This document shows positions 1-11,972 of a DNA stretch of 64,000 nt, one piece after another. The DNA is from Chelydra serpentina (Eukaryota; Chordata; Testudines; Chelydridae), in NCBI GenBank assembly GCA_037349315.1, contig JBAIAC010000004.1, positions 42,845,001 to 42,909,000 of the forward strand, written 5' to 3'. How positions within the stretch are numbered: position 1 is the stretch's first letter; every line of letters starts with the position of its first letter. The notes beneath the pieces were generated by a model. That model searched no databases and was not told the DNA's origin. It saw only the letters and a list, made by a program, of their open reading frames with translations. A program made the translations under genes and the position numbers.

Positions 1-905
1 TGGACCATTACCTGATAAATGGCCATTCTTTGGCAGGAAAGGGGGCATGGGTGAAAAATCTACATTTTAGCAAAGAAACAGCATGGAGATCCCATCCACA
101 CAGACTGCCTGTCTCCATGCTACCAGCTGTCTCATGCTCACTGCCTGTCGCCATACTCCCATGCTCCTCAAAGGGGGGAGAGGACTGCAAAAAGGGAGAC
201 GTACCAAGAGCATCCCTCTCTTTCTCTCTGCCCACCGCATCCATGGCATCTGAAGGACAAAGGACGCAGCGCTGGACTGGAGGAGGGGCCCAGATGTAAG
301 AGTTCGGCCAGTAATCTGATAAAGCATGTGGTAAGAAAAGATTGCTTTGAATTTAACATAGTTTAAATTAGGCACGAGTTAAGTTTTATCTTTATTTTAC
401 TTGTAACTATTTCTGACTTCCTCATTACTTGTACTCACTTAAAATCTCTCTCTCTCTCTCTCTCTCTGTGTAGTTAAACAAACTTGTTTTATTGTTGTAT
501 CTAACCCAGTGTGTTTGAAGTGAAGTGTCTGGGAAACTCCATTTGGGGTAACAGGACATGTGCATATCATTTCTATTAATTAAATGAGGGGCTTTATATA
601 AGCTTCAGCTTGTATTGTCCAGGAGAAGGCTGGACAGTACAGGATATATGTTTCTGGGGGAAAATCCGGGACTGGGGGTGTGTTGGGGTCGCCCTGCAAT
701 ATAAACAAGGCTGGTAATAGCCAATGTCTGTCTGTCTGCAATTCACACACAGACATAGCTGGGAGTGACTTACACGCTGGATGCTGTTTGTGAGCAATCC
801 AGGATTGGAGGCTACAGCAGCAAAGCAGTGTAAAGGGCACCCCAGGTTAGAGGGCAAGTGGCCACTGCTACTCACTAGTCTGGACTGTACTCTGGGTATG
901 TCACA
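1..905. repeat. Possible LTR-like dispersed repeat, left-truncated
   Basis: Part of this block (about 360-905) looks like a dispersed turtle repeat I have a general memory of. It has a TC microsatellite, an AT-rich stretch with an AACAAA that may be a decayed AATAAA (477-482), then a GC-richer unit ending near the TATGTCACA at about 897-905. I cannot define both ends or a target duplication, so the LTR assignment is an inference. No coding potential is visible. Confidence 0.25.
445..467. repeat. (TC)n microsatellite
   Basis: A run of about eleven TC dinucleotides, followed by TGTGTAG. Confidence 0.9.
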
Positions 906-2630
906 GAGTTAGGTGCCTAACTCACTTAAGTGCTTTTGCAAATCCAGTAGGGGCCTCTTTGCATCTTTACATGCCTAACTACCTTTGTTGTAGGCTTAAA
1001 TCCTATTACTACCTCTAAACATGGACAATATGTTTGGCACCGTACAAGACAAATTACAGACAGTTCCCGCCCCAGAGAGTAAAAATCCAAACAATTACTA
1101 TGGCTGTAACGTAAGTGATACAAACGCATTCTCGACTGCACACTTGTATGTTAGAAAGGTCCAGCAGGTGACAGCTAGCTTGATTTGAAAACTGTCCGGG
1201 GAGCAATTGGGGGCTAATGAAGCTAAGCCCCACCCCTAATGTCAGAATTATGGTGTGTGGCTGATGCACTGTAGGGTGCAGTGGCACAATTGGCACTGGG
1301 GGCCTCCTGGTGGGTATTATGAGGCTAAGGTCTGTAAAATCCATTGAGATCCTTAGATAGAGGGGGCTATAGACGTGTAAGGTAATATTAATGTGTATAT
1401 GCCCATTAACGTTTTTCACATAAGCCACTGAATGGCTGCCAGACAGTAGTTGCTGTCCCCTGGATCTGGATTTCAACTCGTTACCCTAAAGCTGAAAGGC
1501 ATATTGACCGATGCCCCTTATTTTTCTTGCTTTCACTACCCACAGCAGTGTCTTCTTCACCTTCCGGCTACAGGCATTCATATGGGTGCACAAGGGGTAC
1601 TGTATGCTGCTTGTCCTGCTACAGTGCTGAACTTAACACCCTGTCTATTAAAAGGCATGATCTCAGACATGCAGTGGAGACATTACATGCAAACGGGTAG
1701 CCAATGAAATGGTACTAACAGGGATTAAAAATAAAATCCAAAAGAAGTGCTTAATCAGAGAAAAATGCTCTCCTCCAACGGTATTTACTAGCTTCTGGAC
1801 TGGAAGCTGATTCAGTACAAAAACCCACAACAGTATCTTTTCTTTTTTACTTTTTTGCTTGTGTGGTTAATAATCATTTCGAAAACTTTCTGGGCATTCC
1901 TGAGTGGTTACAGATGCGTAGGGATGTGCACTGCAGGCCACTTCATCAAGAGGATGACATTATACTGCATGCCAGTTTCAAAAGTAGCTCATTTAATACT
2001 GAACTTGCAGAGACGACTGTCTCAGTCCCACTGCGCACTTGTTTAAATTGATGGGATTAGAACAGCAGCTGGCAGCATTCGGTTCCAAGAAAGCTCACAG
2101 CATTATCCAGTCTTGATTTCCCCCTTCCTCTTTGTAAGCATTTGATCCATAATCTCTTTTATGGATTCTTAACCCTTTTGATGTGCTTTCCACTCCACTA
2201 TATATATAAAATGTACTAAATAAATAAATAAAAGCTGATAATAAACTATATGGACGAGGTTGTTAAAAAGTGAGACACCTGGGGTCACATGTAGTTGCAC
2301 GCCTATTTGATATATGTAACTGCAGTCCATGTAGTGTGCAAATCAAATATTTGCACCAAATATCCAACTATGTACCATATGCAAATATGAAATTTGTATT
2401 TACATTTACTATTAAAAATAAATTAAAAGTTTCACAGTTAAGCACTCAGATTCAAGAAATGACAAAGTTAAGGTTATACATCTTAACTCTGGCCCCTTGT
2501 GGATATGCATTTTTGTTATTATAATGACAGTATTACAGTAGTGCCCACAATGTGCTATATGCTTTCCAAACAGAGTAAGACAGCTCCTGCCCCCAAACAG
2601 CTCAGAATCAGACAATCAACAGATTGGGAT
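906..2630. other. Intronic sequence, nothing assigned
   Basis: No exon, LINE or TIR element is recognised here. The block opens with a near-perfect palindrome AGTTAGGTGCCTAACT (907-922), typical of an amniote foldback repeat. From about 2530 it contains a fragment resembling a common reptile interspersed repeat (an AATGTGCTATATGC-like segment followed by CAGCTCCTGCCCCC). Confidence 0.5.
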
Positions 2631-2634
2631 ACAG

Positions 2635-3710
2635 TATTGTCTAGTGGACTGAGCACTGGACTGGGAATCAGAAGACCTCAGTTCTTTTTTCTGGTCTTCT
2701 ACTGTCCTGCCTTGGGACCTTGGACAAATCACCTCAACTAGCTGTCACAGTTCTAGGATCACTACACCTGTACTCCCCCACTGTGGTCCCTTAAGAGCAC
2801 CCACTTAAGGTTTTTGGATCCCAGCTGTCACCTCTCTTGGGCAGAAATCCATGTCTCTCCTGCTCCTGCCTGAGGTTTTAAGTTTGCACAGCTCCCTGCC
2901 TTACAATGCGATATCCCCAGCAAGCCAGTCAGTCTAAAGGCCAGTACCTATGCTTTGCTTTCTCTCTGAGGGCTCTGGACAGTGTATTACCAGCATCTAC
3001 AAGTTACCACACAGTTCTTTCTATGCAAGAACATTTATTCTTAAGGCAAAAGCATTTCAGAGAAAACATTAAAAAAAACTCCAATAAACAGATTTAAACA
3101 TACATTAAACATACCAGGAGTCACTCATCAGTCTCATGGGGCACTAATAAGCCAAAGTCTTTCCAACCCTTCCGCTAGGGTTGGGGGTCTCCTTGGACAG
3201 AGGTTCTGTCTGTTCGCTGAATCAGAAAAAAAGTCCCTGAAACAGTTTAAATGCACTCTTCCTAAGCTGCAAGCCCTTTAGTTGTTTTCCTAGTCTCTGG
3301 ATATCAAGTTTGAACCAGGATATGCAAACCTCCCCTGGAGGTGGTACCTCTCTGGAGGTGTTTACAGTCAGTGATTCACCCTGGTCAACCTCCTGCTGTT
3401 TTAGTTCCCAAAGGAGCTGTGGTAACTCTCCCCCATGGAGAAGAACACAGTCATACATACAATACCTGGCCCACAGTGATACATACACTTCATACAGGAT
3501 GTTCCCCCAAAGATACAGCATGCGGTTACGATATCTCTCACACTAGGTACTTCAGCATCTCTTTGTTTCTGTCTTGTCTAATCAGAATGTAAGCTCCTCA
3601 AGGCAGGGAGTATGTCTCACTGTGTGTGCTGCCTCAGCTAGTATAATGGGGTTGTGTGCTCAGCTGGGGCCCCCAGGACCTACTGTAATATAAATAGTAA
3701 AGGTAACCGA
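2635..3710 (+). repeat. MIR-like SINE and LINE-tail fragment, split by an LTR
   Basis: Bases 2635-2742 resemble the 5' half of a MIR-type SINE in plus orientation (GACTGAGCACTGGACTGGGAATCAG..., then CTTGGACAAATCACCTC). The continuation appears after the LTR at 3548, followed by a TGTAAGCTCCTCAAGGCAGGG-type tail to about 3710. That tail is the type found at the 3' end of L2-like LINEs and their SINE partners. The two halves frame the LTR at 2743-3542. Confidence 0.55.
2743..3542 (-). mobile_element. Solo LTR of an endogenous retrovirus-like element
   Basis: This 800-bp block starts TGTCACAG and ends TCTCTCACA (TG...CA). It is flanked by CTAGC (2738-2742) and CTAGG (3543-3547), a 5-bp target duplication with one mismatch. 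A minus-strand AATAAA (complement of TTTATT at 3034-3039) suggests the LTR is in minus orientation. No internal retroviral genes accompany it, so it is read as a solo LTR inserted into a MIR-like SINE. The boundaries depend on the imperfect duplication. Confidence 0.6.
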
Positions 3711-4450
3711 GACTGGCATCCCTTGCAAAGGAGAAGGGGCATGGTATGAGACAAGAGAAGATAAGCAGAGAATAGCAGCGTTGTGAAGGGCAGCTGAACA
3801 TTCAAAGGGGAGGGAGGGGCAAACTTAACAGCCACGTTTGTAATGACTGGAAGGGGAGATGTGAGCATCAAGACCACCAAGCAGGAGGGCTACCACATTC
3901 AAGGTGGGAGATAACAAAAGTCGTGGCTGTGTGTGTGGGGAGAGGTCAGATTTTAGAAAAGTTTAGGAGGAAAAAATGGCAAGATTTTGACACAGTCACA
4001 ATGTACAGGGCAAAGGAAAGGAAAGAAACAATGACAACCTCCTGGTTACGAGCCTGTGCGACCAGCAGGATAGTGGTGTTGTCAATAGTGACATATGGTA
4101 ATGGGAGAGGAGACAGCTCAAGAGCAGAGGTTACGAGTTCAGTTTGGGCCATGTTGAGTTCAAACTGACAGCGATACATTCAGGAGGAAGCCTCAGAGAG
4201 AGAGGCCAAGAGGTGGGACTCAGGAATGGAGACCAGTCAGGAACGGAGTGGTATATTTGTGAGTCATTGGCATAAAGATGGCAGCTGAAACCATAAGAGT
4301 GGATGAGATCATGCATGGAGATGGTGTGAAGAGGAGGAGCCAAACATAGGGGTTTGAGAGCCCATTATAGAGGAGTGGGAGAGGAAGAGGAGTGGGACCC
4401 ACCAAAAAGACACTGAAGGAGTGGTCAGAGAGACGATGAGACCAAGAGAG

Positions 4451-4631
4451 GAATCATAGAATATCAGGGTTGGAAGGGACCTTAGGAGGTCATCTAGCCC
4501 AACCCCCTGCTCAAAGCAGGACCAATCCCCAATTTTTTTGCCCCAGATCCCTAAATGGCCCCCTCAAGGATTGAACTCACAACCCTGGGTTTAGCAGGCC
4601 AATGCTCAAACCACTGAACTATCCCTCCCCC
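4451..4631 (-). mobile_element. tRNA-derived SINE, tortoise pol III (Cry) type
   Basis: In minus orientation it begins with a tRNA-like head. The A box (TAGTTCAGTGG) is at 4611-4621 and the B box (GAGTTCAATCC) is at 4568-4578. A middle spacer follows, then a tail ending ...AACCCTGATATTCTATGATTC. The tail matches the 3' end of CR1 LINEs, which is the known arrangement of the turtle pol III SINE whose retrotransposition uses CR1 enzymes. It is full length (about 181 bp) and interrupts the L2 LINE. It is not a functional tRNA gene: the acceptor stem does not close and a long tail is attached. Confidence 0.85.
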
Positions 4632-5092
4632 AAAGGAGGATAGGAGGAATGAAAGCCAAGGTAGGGCATGATTTCAAGGAGGGTATGATTAACAGTGTCA
4701 AAAATGGCACAGAAGCCAAGAAGGATGGAGTGGGGGCACTGAGATTTGGCCAGGAGGAGGTCTTTGGAGAGTAGGGAGAGAGCAGTGGAGTGGAGAGGGT
4801 GGAATTAGATTGAAGTGATCCAGGATGGGGTTGGAAGAGATCAACTTGTACAAAAAAAAAGGCTTTAAACGTACCCTTAGAGATGAAGGGAAGAATGGAG
4901 ATGGGACTGTAGTTTGGGAAGGAGGTGGGGCCAAGAATCCATTCCTGAAGATTGGGACACCAAAGCTTGCCTGCATTATGAGAGGAAGGAGTCAGAGGAA
5001 AGTGATGGGCTAAGGAGGAGAGCCAGGGAGTGGATGAGAGTGGAGGCAAGGAAGGTGAGGAGACAGTAAAGGCTTCTGGGACAGGTGGAATA

Positions 5093-5210
5093 GGGTGACC
5101 AGACAGCAAGTGTGAAAAATCGGGACGGGGTGGGGGGTTATAGGAGCCTATATAAGAAAAAGACCCAAATATCAGGACTGTCCCTATAAAATCGGGACAT
5201 CTGGTCACCC
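5093..5210. mobile_element. 118-bp MITE with GGGTGACCAGA TIRs
   Basis: The ends are perfect 11-bp inverted repeats GGGTGACCAGA. They are flanked by TA on both sides (5091-5092 and 5211-5212), consistent with Tc1/mariner-type target choice. Inside are AAAAATCGGGAC and its partial inverse. It lies inside the minus-strand L2 LINE. No coding capacity. Confidence 0.85.
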
Positions 5211-5600
5211 TAAGGTGGAAGGACTAGAGGAGAGTGGGTGAGAAACCTCAGTGTTGTTGACAGGAGAGAAGTAGTAGAAGGTGTTAAGAAGGGAAGGAGG
5301 AAGCATCAAATCCTGTTACTCTTCTCATGAAAAGTTGGTAAGAACTTGCATTGCACTGTAACGGTGTGGGAGTCAAAGGTGGCAGAGATGACTGAATTTG
5401 TGGGTAGGAGAATCAAAGAGGATGGAAAAGTAGTGCTGGTTGTCCAGGAATATGTCAGAACTGGAGAGAGAGAATATGCTAGCTCTGATTTTGCAATGAG
5501 GTCCGTGGAGAGCAGTGCAGGACCAGACCCTGAATTTGTGATGGGGGAAGTCTGCTGCCAGTATTTCCATGCTGTCTTTTATTATGTGATCATACACCAT

Positions 5601-7594
5601 TTCTCAGATGATACACCATGCCATGCAGTTTTCTGCAACCTGAGATTCACGTGTAGCCTCTTGTGACTTTTTTCATTCTTGTCTATTTACATTATTCTCA
5701 TTGTCAGAATGGTCCCATATATCTTTATTGAGTTAGACTTATATTAAATAGTCTCTTCTCTCTAAGGTATGCATTTTAATAATTTAGGCAGCACATCTGT
5801 ACTGCATAATTTCTTTACATTCATGGGATGATGCAGTTAACTACAAAGCTAATTCAACTGCAAGTTTAGGTGGCCTTAAAATGACAGCAAATTTTCACCA
5901 TTGTCCTATATTGTAATATTTAATCTGTGGTATGTTGTATATTAATGTTACCGTGTATTTTTCATCTACAAGATGTCATGGGATTCCTTGTCTGGCATAT
6001 AGTGCAGTAAATAGCACTGAAAGGTATTACTCTAAGGAATTACACTGCATCTAAGGTTGACTGTAGAAGAAATGGTATGACATTACAATTTATGATTTGA
6101 GAGGTAGTATGTGATCAAGTTACAGACTATACATAAGGCATACACATAAAGGCAGAGTTAAGGTTGTGCATGCAAATTTATACTGGCCTGAGACCCAAAT
6201 GGGTAATATTCAATCTAGCACCCGGGACAGATTTAATACCTCCCCCGGTGCAGGATCGCATATTACTCATTTGTGATCTCATGACCATGCAGAACTAGAA
6301 ATGGGAGACTTAAACCATTACAGTGGGGAGAGTCCCATCCTTCGAACAGGACACACAGCTCTGAAAGGTTTCTAGACATTAGACCTTAAAACCAGGTCAT
6401 TATTATGTGAGGAAAAGCTATTTTTGCTCATTTTTAGAGGTTTGTGAAACATATTAGTCACCTCCATCTCCCTCTGAGCCCTGCGCAGTTGGACTCCTGG
6501 TAACAAAGGCATCTGTCTTTACAGGCAGACAGATACAAAACCCATGCCTAATAAAAATGTTTCTTTAAAAATGTTCTAAAAACTTCTGCACCATATGTGG
6601 CTCATACCGAACATCTGATGATTTGGGCTGGTTAAAGGTTGTATCAGCATAAGTGTGAGATCAGGTGCTGGGAATCTCCCTTTTCTCCAGTGCTATAAAC
6701 TCCTGTTTCTAGCTCTACGGTCAAGAGATATCAGACCTCACACCTGTCACTGGCCCATGACTGAACAATGCCTGTTCTGGGACCCTGGCCTGCGTAACTT
6801 TGGGGAGGAAATTTCACATTTGGGGGCAGGAGGAGGAAATTCTTCTCTGGTAGACTGATTCTACAAAAATGGCTTTTGGAAGCTGGATTTGGAATGTTAC
6901 AATAAGTCCTGGCAGGGATAAATTAAAAGGCAGAGGGCAAAGCATGACGGCTAAAGGTGTACACTAAATGCAATTTATTAAATGGCTTTGCAAAGTCTTA
7001 TATAATTAACACCACATATGTGGTGTATTGATATAGATGCATATGTGGATTTTAAAATCACATTGTTTTTTACTTAAAAAAACAAAAAATATCTCAATGC
7101 TACATTTCCAAGCACTGGCAAACAGAATTGAAAGTTGAAAACTGTTTAATGGATTACATAAAAGACCAACAGCAGTGAAACAGGAAAATATGGCTCTGGC
7201 TCAGTTCTGTATTCTATTGTGATAAAATTATTTTTAGTGAGGCTGTGATTCTCGTCCTAGTTGAGTCCCTCTGGTGTAAAATGGAAGGAATGGAGCATAA
7301 TGCAAAGAACTGGCTGAAATGTACTGTTCAGGGTGTTCCCTGCACTAGTGATGGCTCTAGGTCAAAATTGTACCTGGGCTACAGTAACACTCCTTAGCTA
7401 CACAGCACTCATTAATTAAGGGAACTTGGGAAAATGCCCTTTACCTGTCTGCTGTGGCTGCTGGCCTGTTCACAGAATTTCAGGTTTTCTCCCCACAGTC
7501 CTGCTACTCTTTTGAAGCCCTGCTGGAAGGTGTGCTACACGGTCTGGAGCAATGAGGCTGCTTTTTGTGGAAGGGAGCGGGTTGTTAAACTAAC
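5601..7594. other. Intronic sequence, nothing assigned
   Basis: AT-rich intron of the P4-ATPase gene. I see no exon-like frame with splice sites, no TIR element and no LINE block here. Parts may be old unrecognisable repeats. Confidence 0.5.
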
Positions 7595-8425
7595 TGCTGG
7601 GGACTGCATAGAGAATAGGAAGGAAGGAGGGGTGTAACTACCACTCCTGCAGAGCTTGGGCACCCTGCCAGGTGTTTTTACGTGTTTGGCTGTGTGCGTG
7701 TGTTCTCCCTGTGTGCTGTCCCAGCTCTGCGTGGACAGCCGGTACAGCAGACCTCGAGCGAACCACCCAATGACCACAAGATCCGTTAAGGTACAAAGGC
7801 ACCAGGCTAGGTTTATTGTCAACGAAGCACGGTAATAGCACCTGGCAGACTGTACGAGGATGCTAAGACATCTATGCCCATGACAATGGATGCAGCTCAG
7901 TGAATGGCGGGACTTTCCATTCCCCACTCGGCTGGACAAAGACACTCTCTCCGAGATACCTCTTTATACCCTGATACAAACAAGTTACGTACTGCCCCTC
8001 TAACATAGTTAGTTACTGCCCCCTGACGTAGCTAGTTATCACCCATCTCCTTGTACATGTAAATTCGATCAAAACATCTCTATTCATCATACTGTCATTC
8101 TGACCTTATCTTTTAGGAGGGGTCAGTGTGTTCTTGTTACCCTTGGGGAATGTTTTTGTACCATCCTTATATCAGGATGTTCTGGTACCACTCTTCTGGA
8201 ATGTGTTTCCGTGAGTACTCTGTGCCTAGCACGTCTTAGGAATGTGTGTTTCTGCAATATCAGCCCTGTTCTTGCCAGATTCTGTGAACTTGCAAGCAGG
8301 CAGAGCCTGACGTTTGCTCACAGCCTGACTTTTGCTAACTTATATCAACAAAGCTTGCCTGCTACTTTAGCTCAGGCCAGGCCTCTGATACAAGGGCTTA
8401 TATCTCAGACTCTCTTTCTACTACA
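7595..8425 (-). mobile_element. Probable solo ERV LTR, minus orientation
   Basis: On the minus strand this reads TGTAGTAGAAAG... to ...CCCCAGCA. It contains a TATAAAGAGG box (complement of 7973-7978) and, about 160 bp downstream, an AATAAA poly(A) signal (complement of 7812-7817) inside GACAATAAACC. That spacing is typical of a retroviral U3-R. The flanks are ACTAAC (7589-7594) and TCTAAC, a 6-bp duplication with one mismatch; the right copy is split by the TA element at 8430. The exact 3' boundary is the weakest point. No retroviral genes are attached. Confidence 0.6.
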
Positions 8426-9049
8426 TCTAGGGTTGCCAACTTTCTAATTGCACAAAACTGAACACCCTTGACCTTCTCCTGCCCCGCCCCGTCTCTAAGC
8501 CCCCGACCCCTCCCTCTAGCCCCCCTCCCTCCATCACTTACTCTCTTCCACCCTCACTCACTTCCACTGGGCTGAGGAAAGGGGTTGGGGTGCGGAGGGG
8601 GTGCAGGCTCCGGGATGGGGCCAGAAATGAAGGGTTCAGGGTGAGGGTGGGGGCTCCAGGCTAGGGCAGGGGGTGGAGTGCAGGATGGGGTTCTGGGGTG
8701 GGACTGATGGGTTTGGGGTGCAGGAGAGGGCTCTAGGCTGGGGCCAAGGGGTTTGGAGCACGGCAGCGGGCTCAGGGTTGGTGCGGGGCTTGGGGTGTGG
8801 GCTCTGACTGGGAATGTGGGCTCTGGGGTGGGCCAGGGCTGAGGGGTTTGGAGTGTAGGAGGGAGCTCAGGGCTGAGGCAGGGGGTTGGGGGTGCAGGCT
8901 CTGGGAGGGAGTTTGGGTGCAGGAGGGGGTTCCAACCTGGAGCAGGGGGGGTGGGAGCAGGTGAGCATGCGGGATGTGGGGTCTGGGAAGGAGTTAGGGT
9001 GCAGGAAGGGGTTGTGACTTGAGGCAGGGGGTTGGGGTGCAGATGGGGG

Positions 9050-9300
9050 TCTGGAAGGAAGTTAGGTGCAGGATGGGGTTCTGACCTGGGGCAGGAGGGT
9101 GGGGTGCGGATGGGGATCTGAGCGGAAGTTAGGTGCAGGAGGGGGTTCTGACCTGGGGCAGGGGAGTGGGGTGCGGATGGGGGTCTGGGAGGAAGTTAGG
9201 TGCAGGAGGGAGTTCTGACCTGGGGCAGGGGGGTGGGGTGCGGATGGGGGTCTGGGAGGAAGTTAGGTGCAGGAGGGGGTTCTCACCTGGGGCAGGGGGT
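9050..9300. repeat. 67-bp tandem repeat array, about 3.5 clear units
   Basis: GTTAGGTGCAGGA...CTGGGGCAGG units start near 9065, 9133, 9200 and 9267, a 67-bp period. More diverged copies extend leftward to about 8600. The array belongs to the TA-flanked element and is not coding. Confidence 0.8.
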
Positions 9301-9474
9301 TCGGGTTGCGAGCTCCAGCCAGGTGGAGCTTACCTCAGGCAGCTCCCGGTTGGCAGTGCAGCGGGGCTCAGGCAGGCTCCCTGCCTGCCTTCGCTACACA
9401 CTGCTCCCAGAAGCAGCCGGCATGTCTAGCCCTTAGGTGGAGGCGTGGCCAGGCGATTCTGCGCAGGGCGTGCT

Positions 9475-9938
9475 CAGGGCCGGCGCTTTCACTAGGGGAC
9501 CCTAGGCAGTCGCCTAGGGCGCCAGGATTTGGGGGGCAGCATTTCGCCGCCCTTGGCAGTGGGCAGCTGCCTCCTGCCTCCACGCTCGAGCTGGGAGGCA
9601 GGAAGCAGCCGCCCGCTTCCTCGTGAAGCCCTGCTGTGGCGAGGGCTGTTGCCGTGCCGCTGGAGCTCAGCAGGGCTTTGTGAGTAATGAAACGGGAGGT
9701 TTGCCATGGCTGCCTCCTGCCTTCACGCTCGGCTCAGCGGCTGAGCGTGGAGCCGGGGATGTGCTGCGGCCCGCAGGCGGGGGGCTGAGCCGCCGCGGGG
9801 GGGATGGGGAGCCGCCTGCTGCGGGTGGGAGAAGCTGGCTGCCGGGGGGAGAGGAGGTGGCGTTAGCTGGGGGGTGGGGTGCAGGGTTGGTGCAAAGAAG
9901 TTTCACCTAGGGCGCGAAACTTCCTTGCACCAGCCCTC
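9475..9938. mobile_element. hAT-like MITE nested in the TA element
   Basis: The left end is CAGGGCCGGCGC. The right end reads inverted as (C)AGAGGGCTGGTGC and is slightly degraded. The flanks GGCGTGCT and TGCATGCT agree at 6 of 8 positions, as expected for a worn 8-bp hAT duplication. Sub-terminal CTAGGGCGC repeats occur on both sides (9514-9521 and 9908-9915). The exact right boundary is uncertain by a few bases. Confidence 0.65.
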
Positions 9939-10235
9939 TGCATGCTGCCTGCATTCGCAGGCGCTGCCCCCACAGCTCCCATTGGCTGCGGAGCCGGCAC
10001 TCGAGGCGGAGGCAGTGTGCTGAGCTTCCCTGAGCTCCCCTGTGCTTAAGGGCCACAGAGACATGCCGGCCGCTTCCGGGAGCTGCGTGGAGCCAGGGCA
10101 GGTAGGGAGCCTGCCTTAGCCCTGCTGCACTGCGAACTGGACTTTTAACGGCCTGGTCAGCGGTGCGGACCGGAGCTGCCAGGGTCCCTTTTCGACCAGG
10201 CATTCTGGTCGAAAACCAGATGCCTGGCAACCCTA

Positions 10236-11854
10236 ACTATACCAGGAAACTGTGCCAGAAGAAGGAGTCAAACTCAAGCCACACGAGTGGGCAGTGAGGG
10301 ACGTGAGGGGGAAAGTGAGGTGAATTCCACAGTACGCTTGGGGCCCCAGTGGTGTGGGTAGGTGTGAGAGAGATAAAAAGATGAAGAACCCCAAAGGCAT
10401 TTGTCAGAGGAAGAAAAGAGAATAGTGAATGCCCAAGATCTGTGAGAGAAGGAAAGGGCTAGCAGTGAACACCTGATGAGTGAGGAGGAAAAGTGGGATT
10501 AACCCCCAAAGGTACAGGTGGAGAGGTGTGTGGGGGTGTGTGGTGATTGTAGTATGGATTTTATAACGGGGCAATCTCTTTTCTGTGCCATGTACAGGAG
10601 GGAAACTAACATAAGGCAGAGTGAAAATGATAACTAAATTTTATTGCAGACAAGGCTAATAACAACCCTCAATGCCAGGGTACTTGTATGAATTTGAGAA
10701 GTCTCATTGCACTGCTGCTCAGAGAAACAAACTCTCTCACCAGTGAAGAACAGGGTAAAGAATCATTAACATTCAAGTTCTCCTAGATTGGTAAAGCCAG
10801 CCAGAGGCTACTGACCCAGAGGCAGATATTGAAAGACAGCAGGAGTGCACAGACCTTGCAATTATTCTATTGCTAAATCTCCCATTAGGTGCTGTTAGTA
10901 GTGTGGGAGGGGAGCTGGGCTGAAAGGAGAACAGAAACTGGATATAAACAATAGCTTAAAAAGGAGAGTGAGAAATAAAATACCAGAACTCTAGGCCGCT
11001 TGCTCTGAGTTTTGACCCACTCAGTCAGATCCCAGGAAAAGAGAAACATATGACAAGTTTGTCACTGAAGTTTCTCAAGGCTAGTAAACACTCTGTTGCG
11101 TACTGTCCTGAGACATTCATGCCACTTTCAACTACGTTAATGTTGGTTTTGTGTATGCATCAAAACATACCTATGTAACAGGATGGGCCTATTTTCTCAG
11201 CTTTCAGCTTTAGTAGCTTGTACCCCCATGCACTCATTGGTGTTCCAGTTTCAACTAAGCAAAATCCTGGCTCTGTTCATAAACTCAAGCCTCCTTTCTT
11301 ACAGTGAGATGGAGAACATTGCTGATGATGCATAAGGTGGTAAAGTAAATAGCTTTACACTGTTGCTGCTGTGATGTTTCTACTAGACAGTAGAAGTAAA
11401 ATACAAGCCCTGAGGCCCTATGGAATTCACCGAGCTGCTGTTCATGACTTTACAGTGACCTGTTGTGCATAGGATCTTTGTATCATACCCAACAAGAAAT
11501 GTTGTTGAAAAGTTGTACTGCATGCACATTTCAAAATGTTACTTAGGAGGCCTACTTTAATTTTTAAAAGTGCCTCTACTACACTATGGATGAATGCATT
11601 CTAACATTATATTATTGGTACGGTCTGGCACATTCATTTAAAAATAAGTGGATAACACATGCACATACAGTATATGTTTTTATATATGTATAAAAAGAGA
11701 GACCACCAAGACACACATGCACTAAACATCCAAGTAATAGTACAGATTTATTAATACTTACAATCCATAAACTCATCTTATTTTATTTCTATTACTCTCC
11801 CTATCCAATTCTCCCTGTTTTGACTTCACTGTCGTGCCACATAATTGTTTAGGC
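10236..11854. other. Intronic sequence, nothing assigned
   Basis: No feature is recognised. It is moderately AT-rich with no splice-flanked open frame. Confidence 0.5.
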
Positions 11855-11972
11855 CCCATCCTGCAAATACCTAAACACATGTGCTTAACTTTAAGCATGT
11901 AAATATCTTCACTGAAGTCAATGGCACTACACACATGCTTAAAGTTAAACACTTGACTGTTTGCAGGATGGG
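11855..11972. repeat. Foldback repeat (long inverted arms)
   Basis: CCCATCCTGCAAA at 11855 pairs with TTTGCAGGATGGG ending at 11972. The arms continue through TTAACTTTAAGCATGT on the left and ACATGCTTAAAGTTAA on the right. The 118-bp unit can fold into one hairpin. It resembles an old amniote foldback MITE; related pieces occur near 37826 and at about 57480-57600. I see no target duplication. Confidence 0.75.

Larger units (their letters stand above)
3740..5600 (-). pseudogene. Degenerate L2-type LINE reverse transcriptase, minus strand
   Basis: Minus-strand frames give recognisable but broken L2 RT blocks in order. The first is an NYSPISILPFISK segment near 4910, corresponding to the usual NYRPISNLPFLSK. 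Next is a block ending FLASVPFLTLLIIPSL near 4700, corresponding to the motif A region. Then comes a YANDSQIY at about 4263-4274, replacing the catalytic YADDTQIY-like motif C. Last is a TIDNTTILLVAQARN block near 4060. Frameshifts, stops and the missing first Asp of the DD pair show it is dead. Two younger insertions interrupt it: the SINE at 4451-4631 and the MITE at 5093-5210. The ends are approximate. Confidence 0.75.
8430..10233. mobile_element. 1.8-kb GC-rich TIR element flanked by TA
   Basis: The ends are inverted (GGGTTGCCAAC at the left, TGCCTGGCAACCC at the right) and flanked by TA (8428-8429 and 10234-10235). The interior is G-rich, non-coding and partly tandem (see 9050-9300). The segment around 9330-9470 and the segment around 10000-10140 are partly inverse to each other (GGCAGCTCCCGG versus TTCCGGGAGCTGC). 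A hAT-like MITE is inserted at 9475-9938. Open frames through this block are composition artefacts. A diverged relative is at 16711-17090. Confidence 0.75.

Noticed and set aside
4560..4631. Functional tRNA gene
   Set aside because: It has A and B boxes but no closed acceptor stem and continues into a CR1-like tail, so it is a SINE head.
4606..5208. 200-codon minus-strand frame as a gene
   Set aside because: Chance open run through an L2 LINE plus the MITE; L2 blocks are recognisable but broken in other places.
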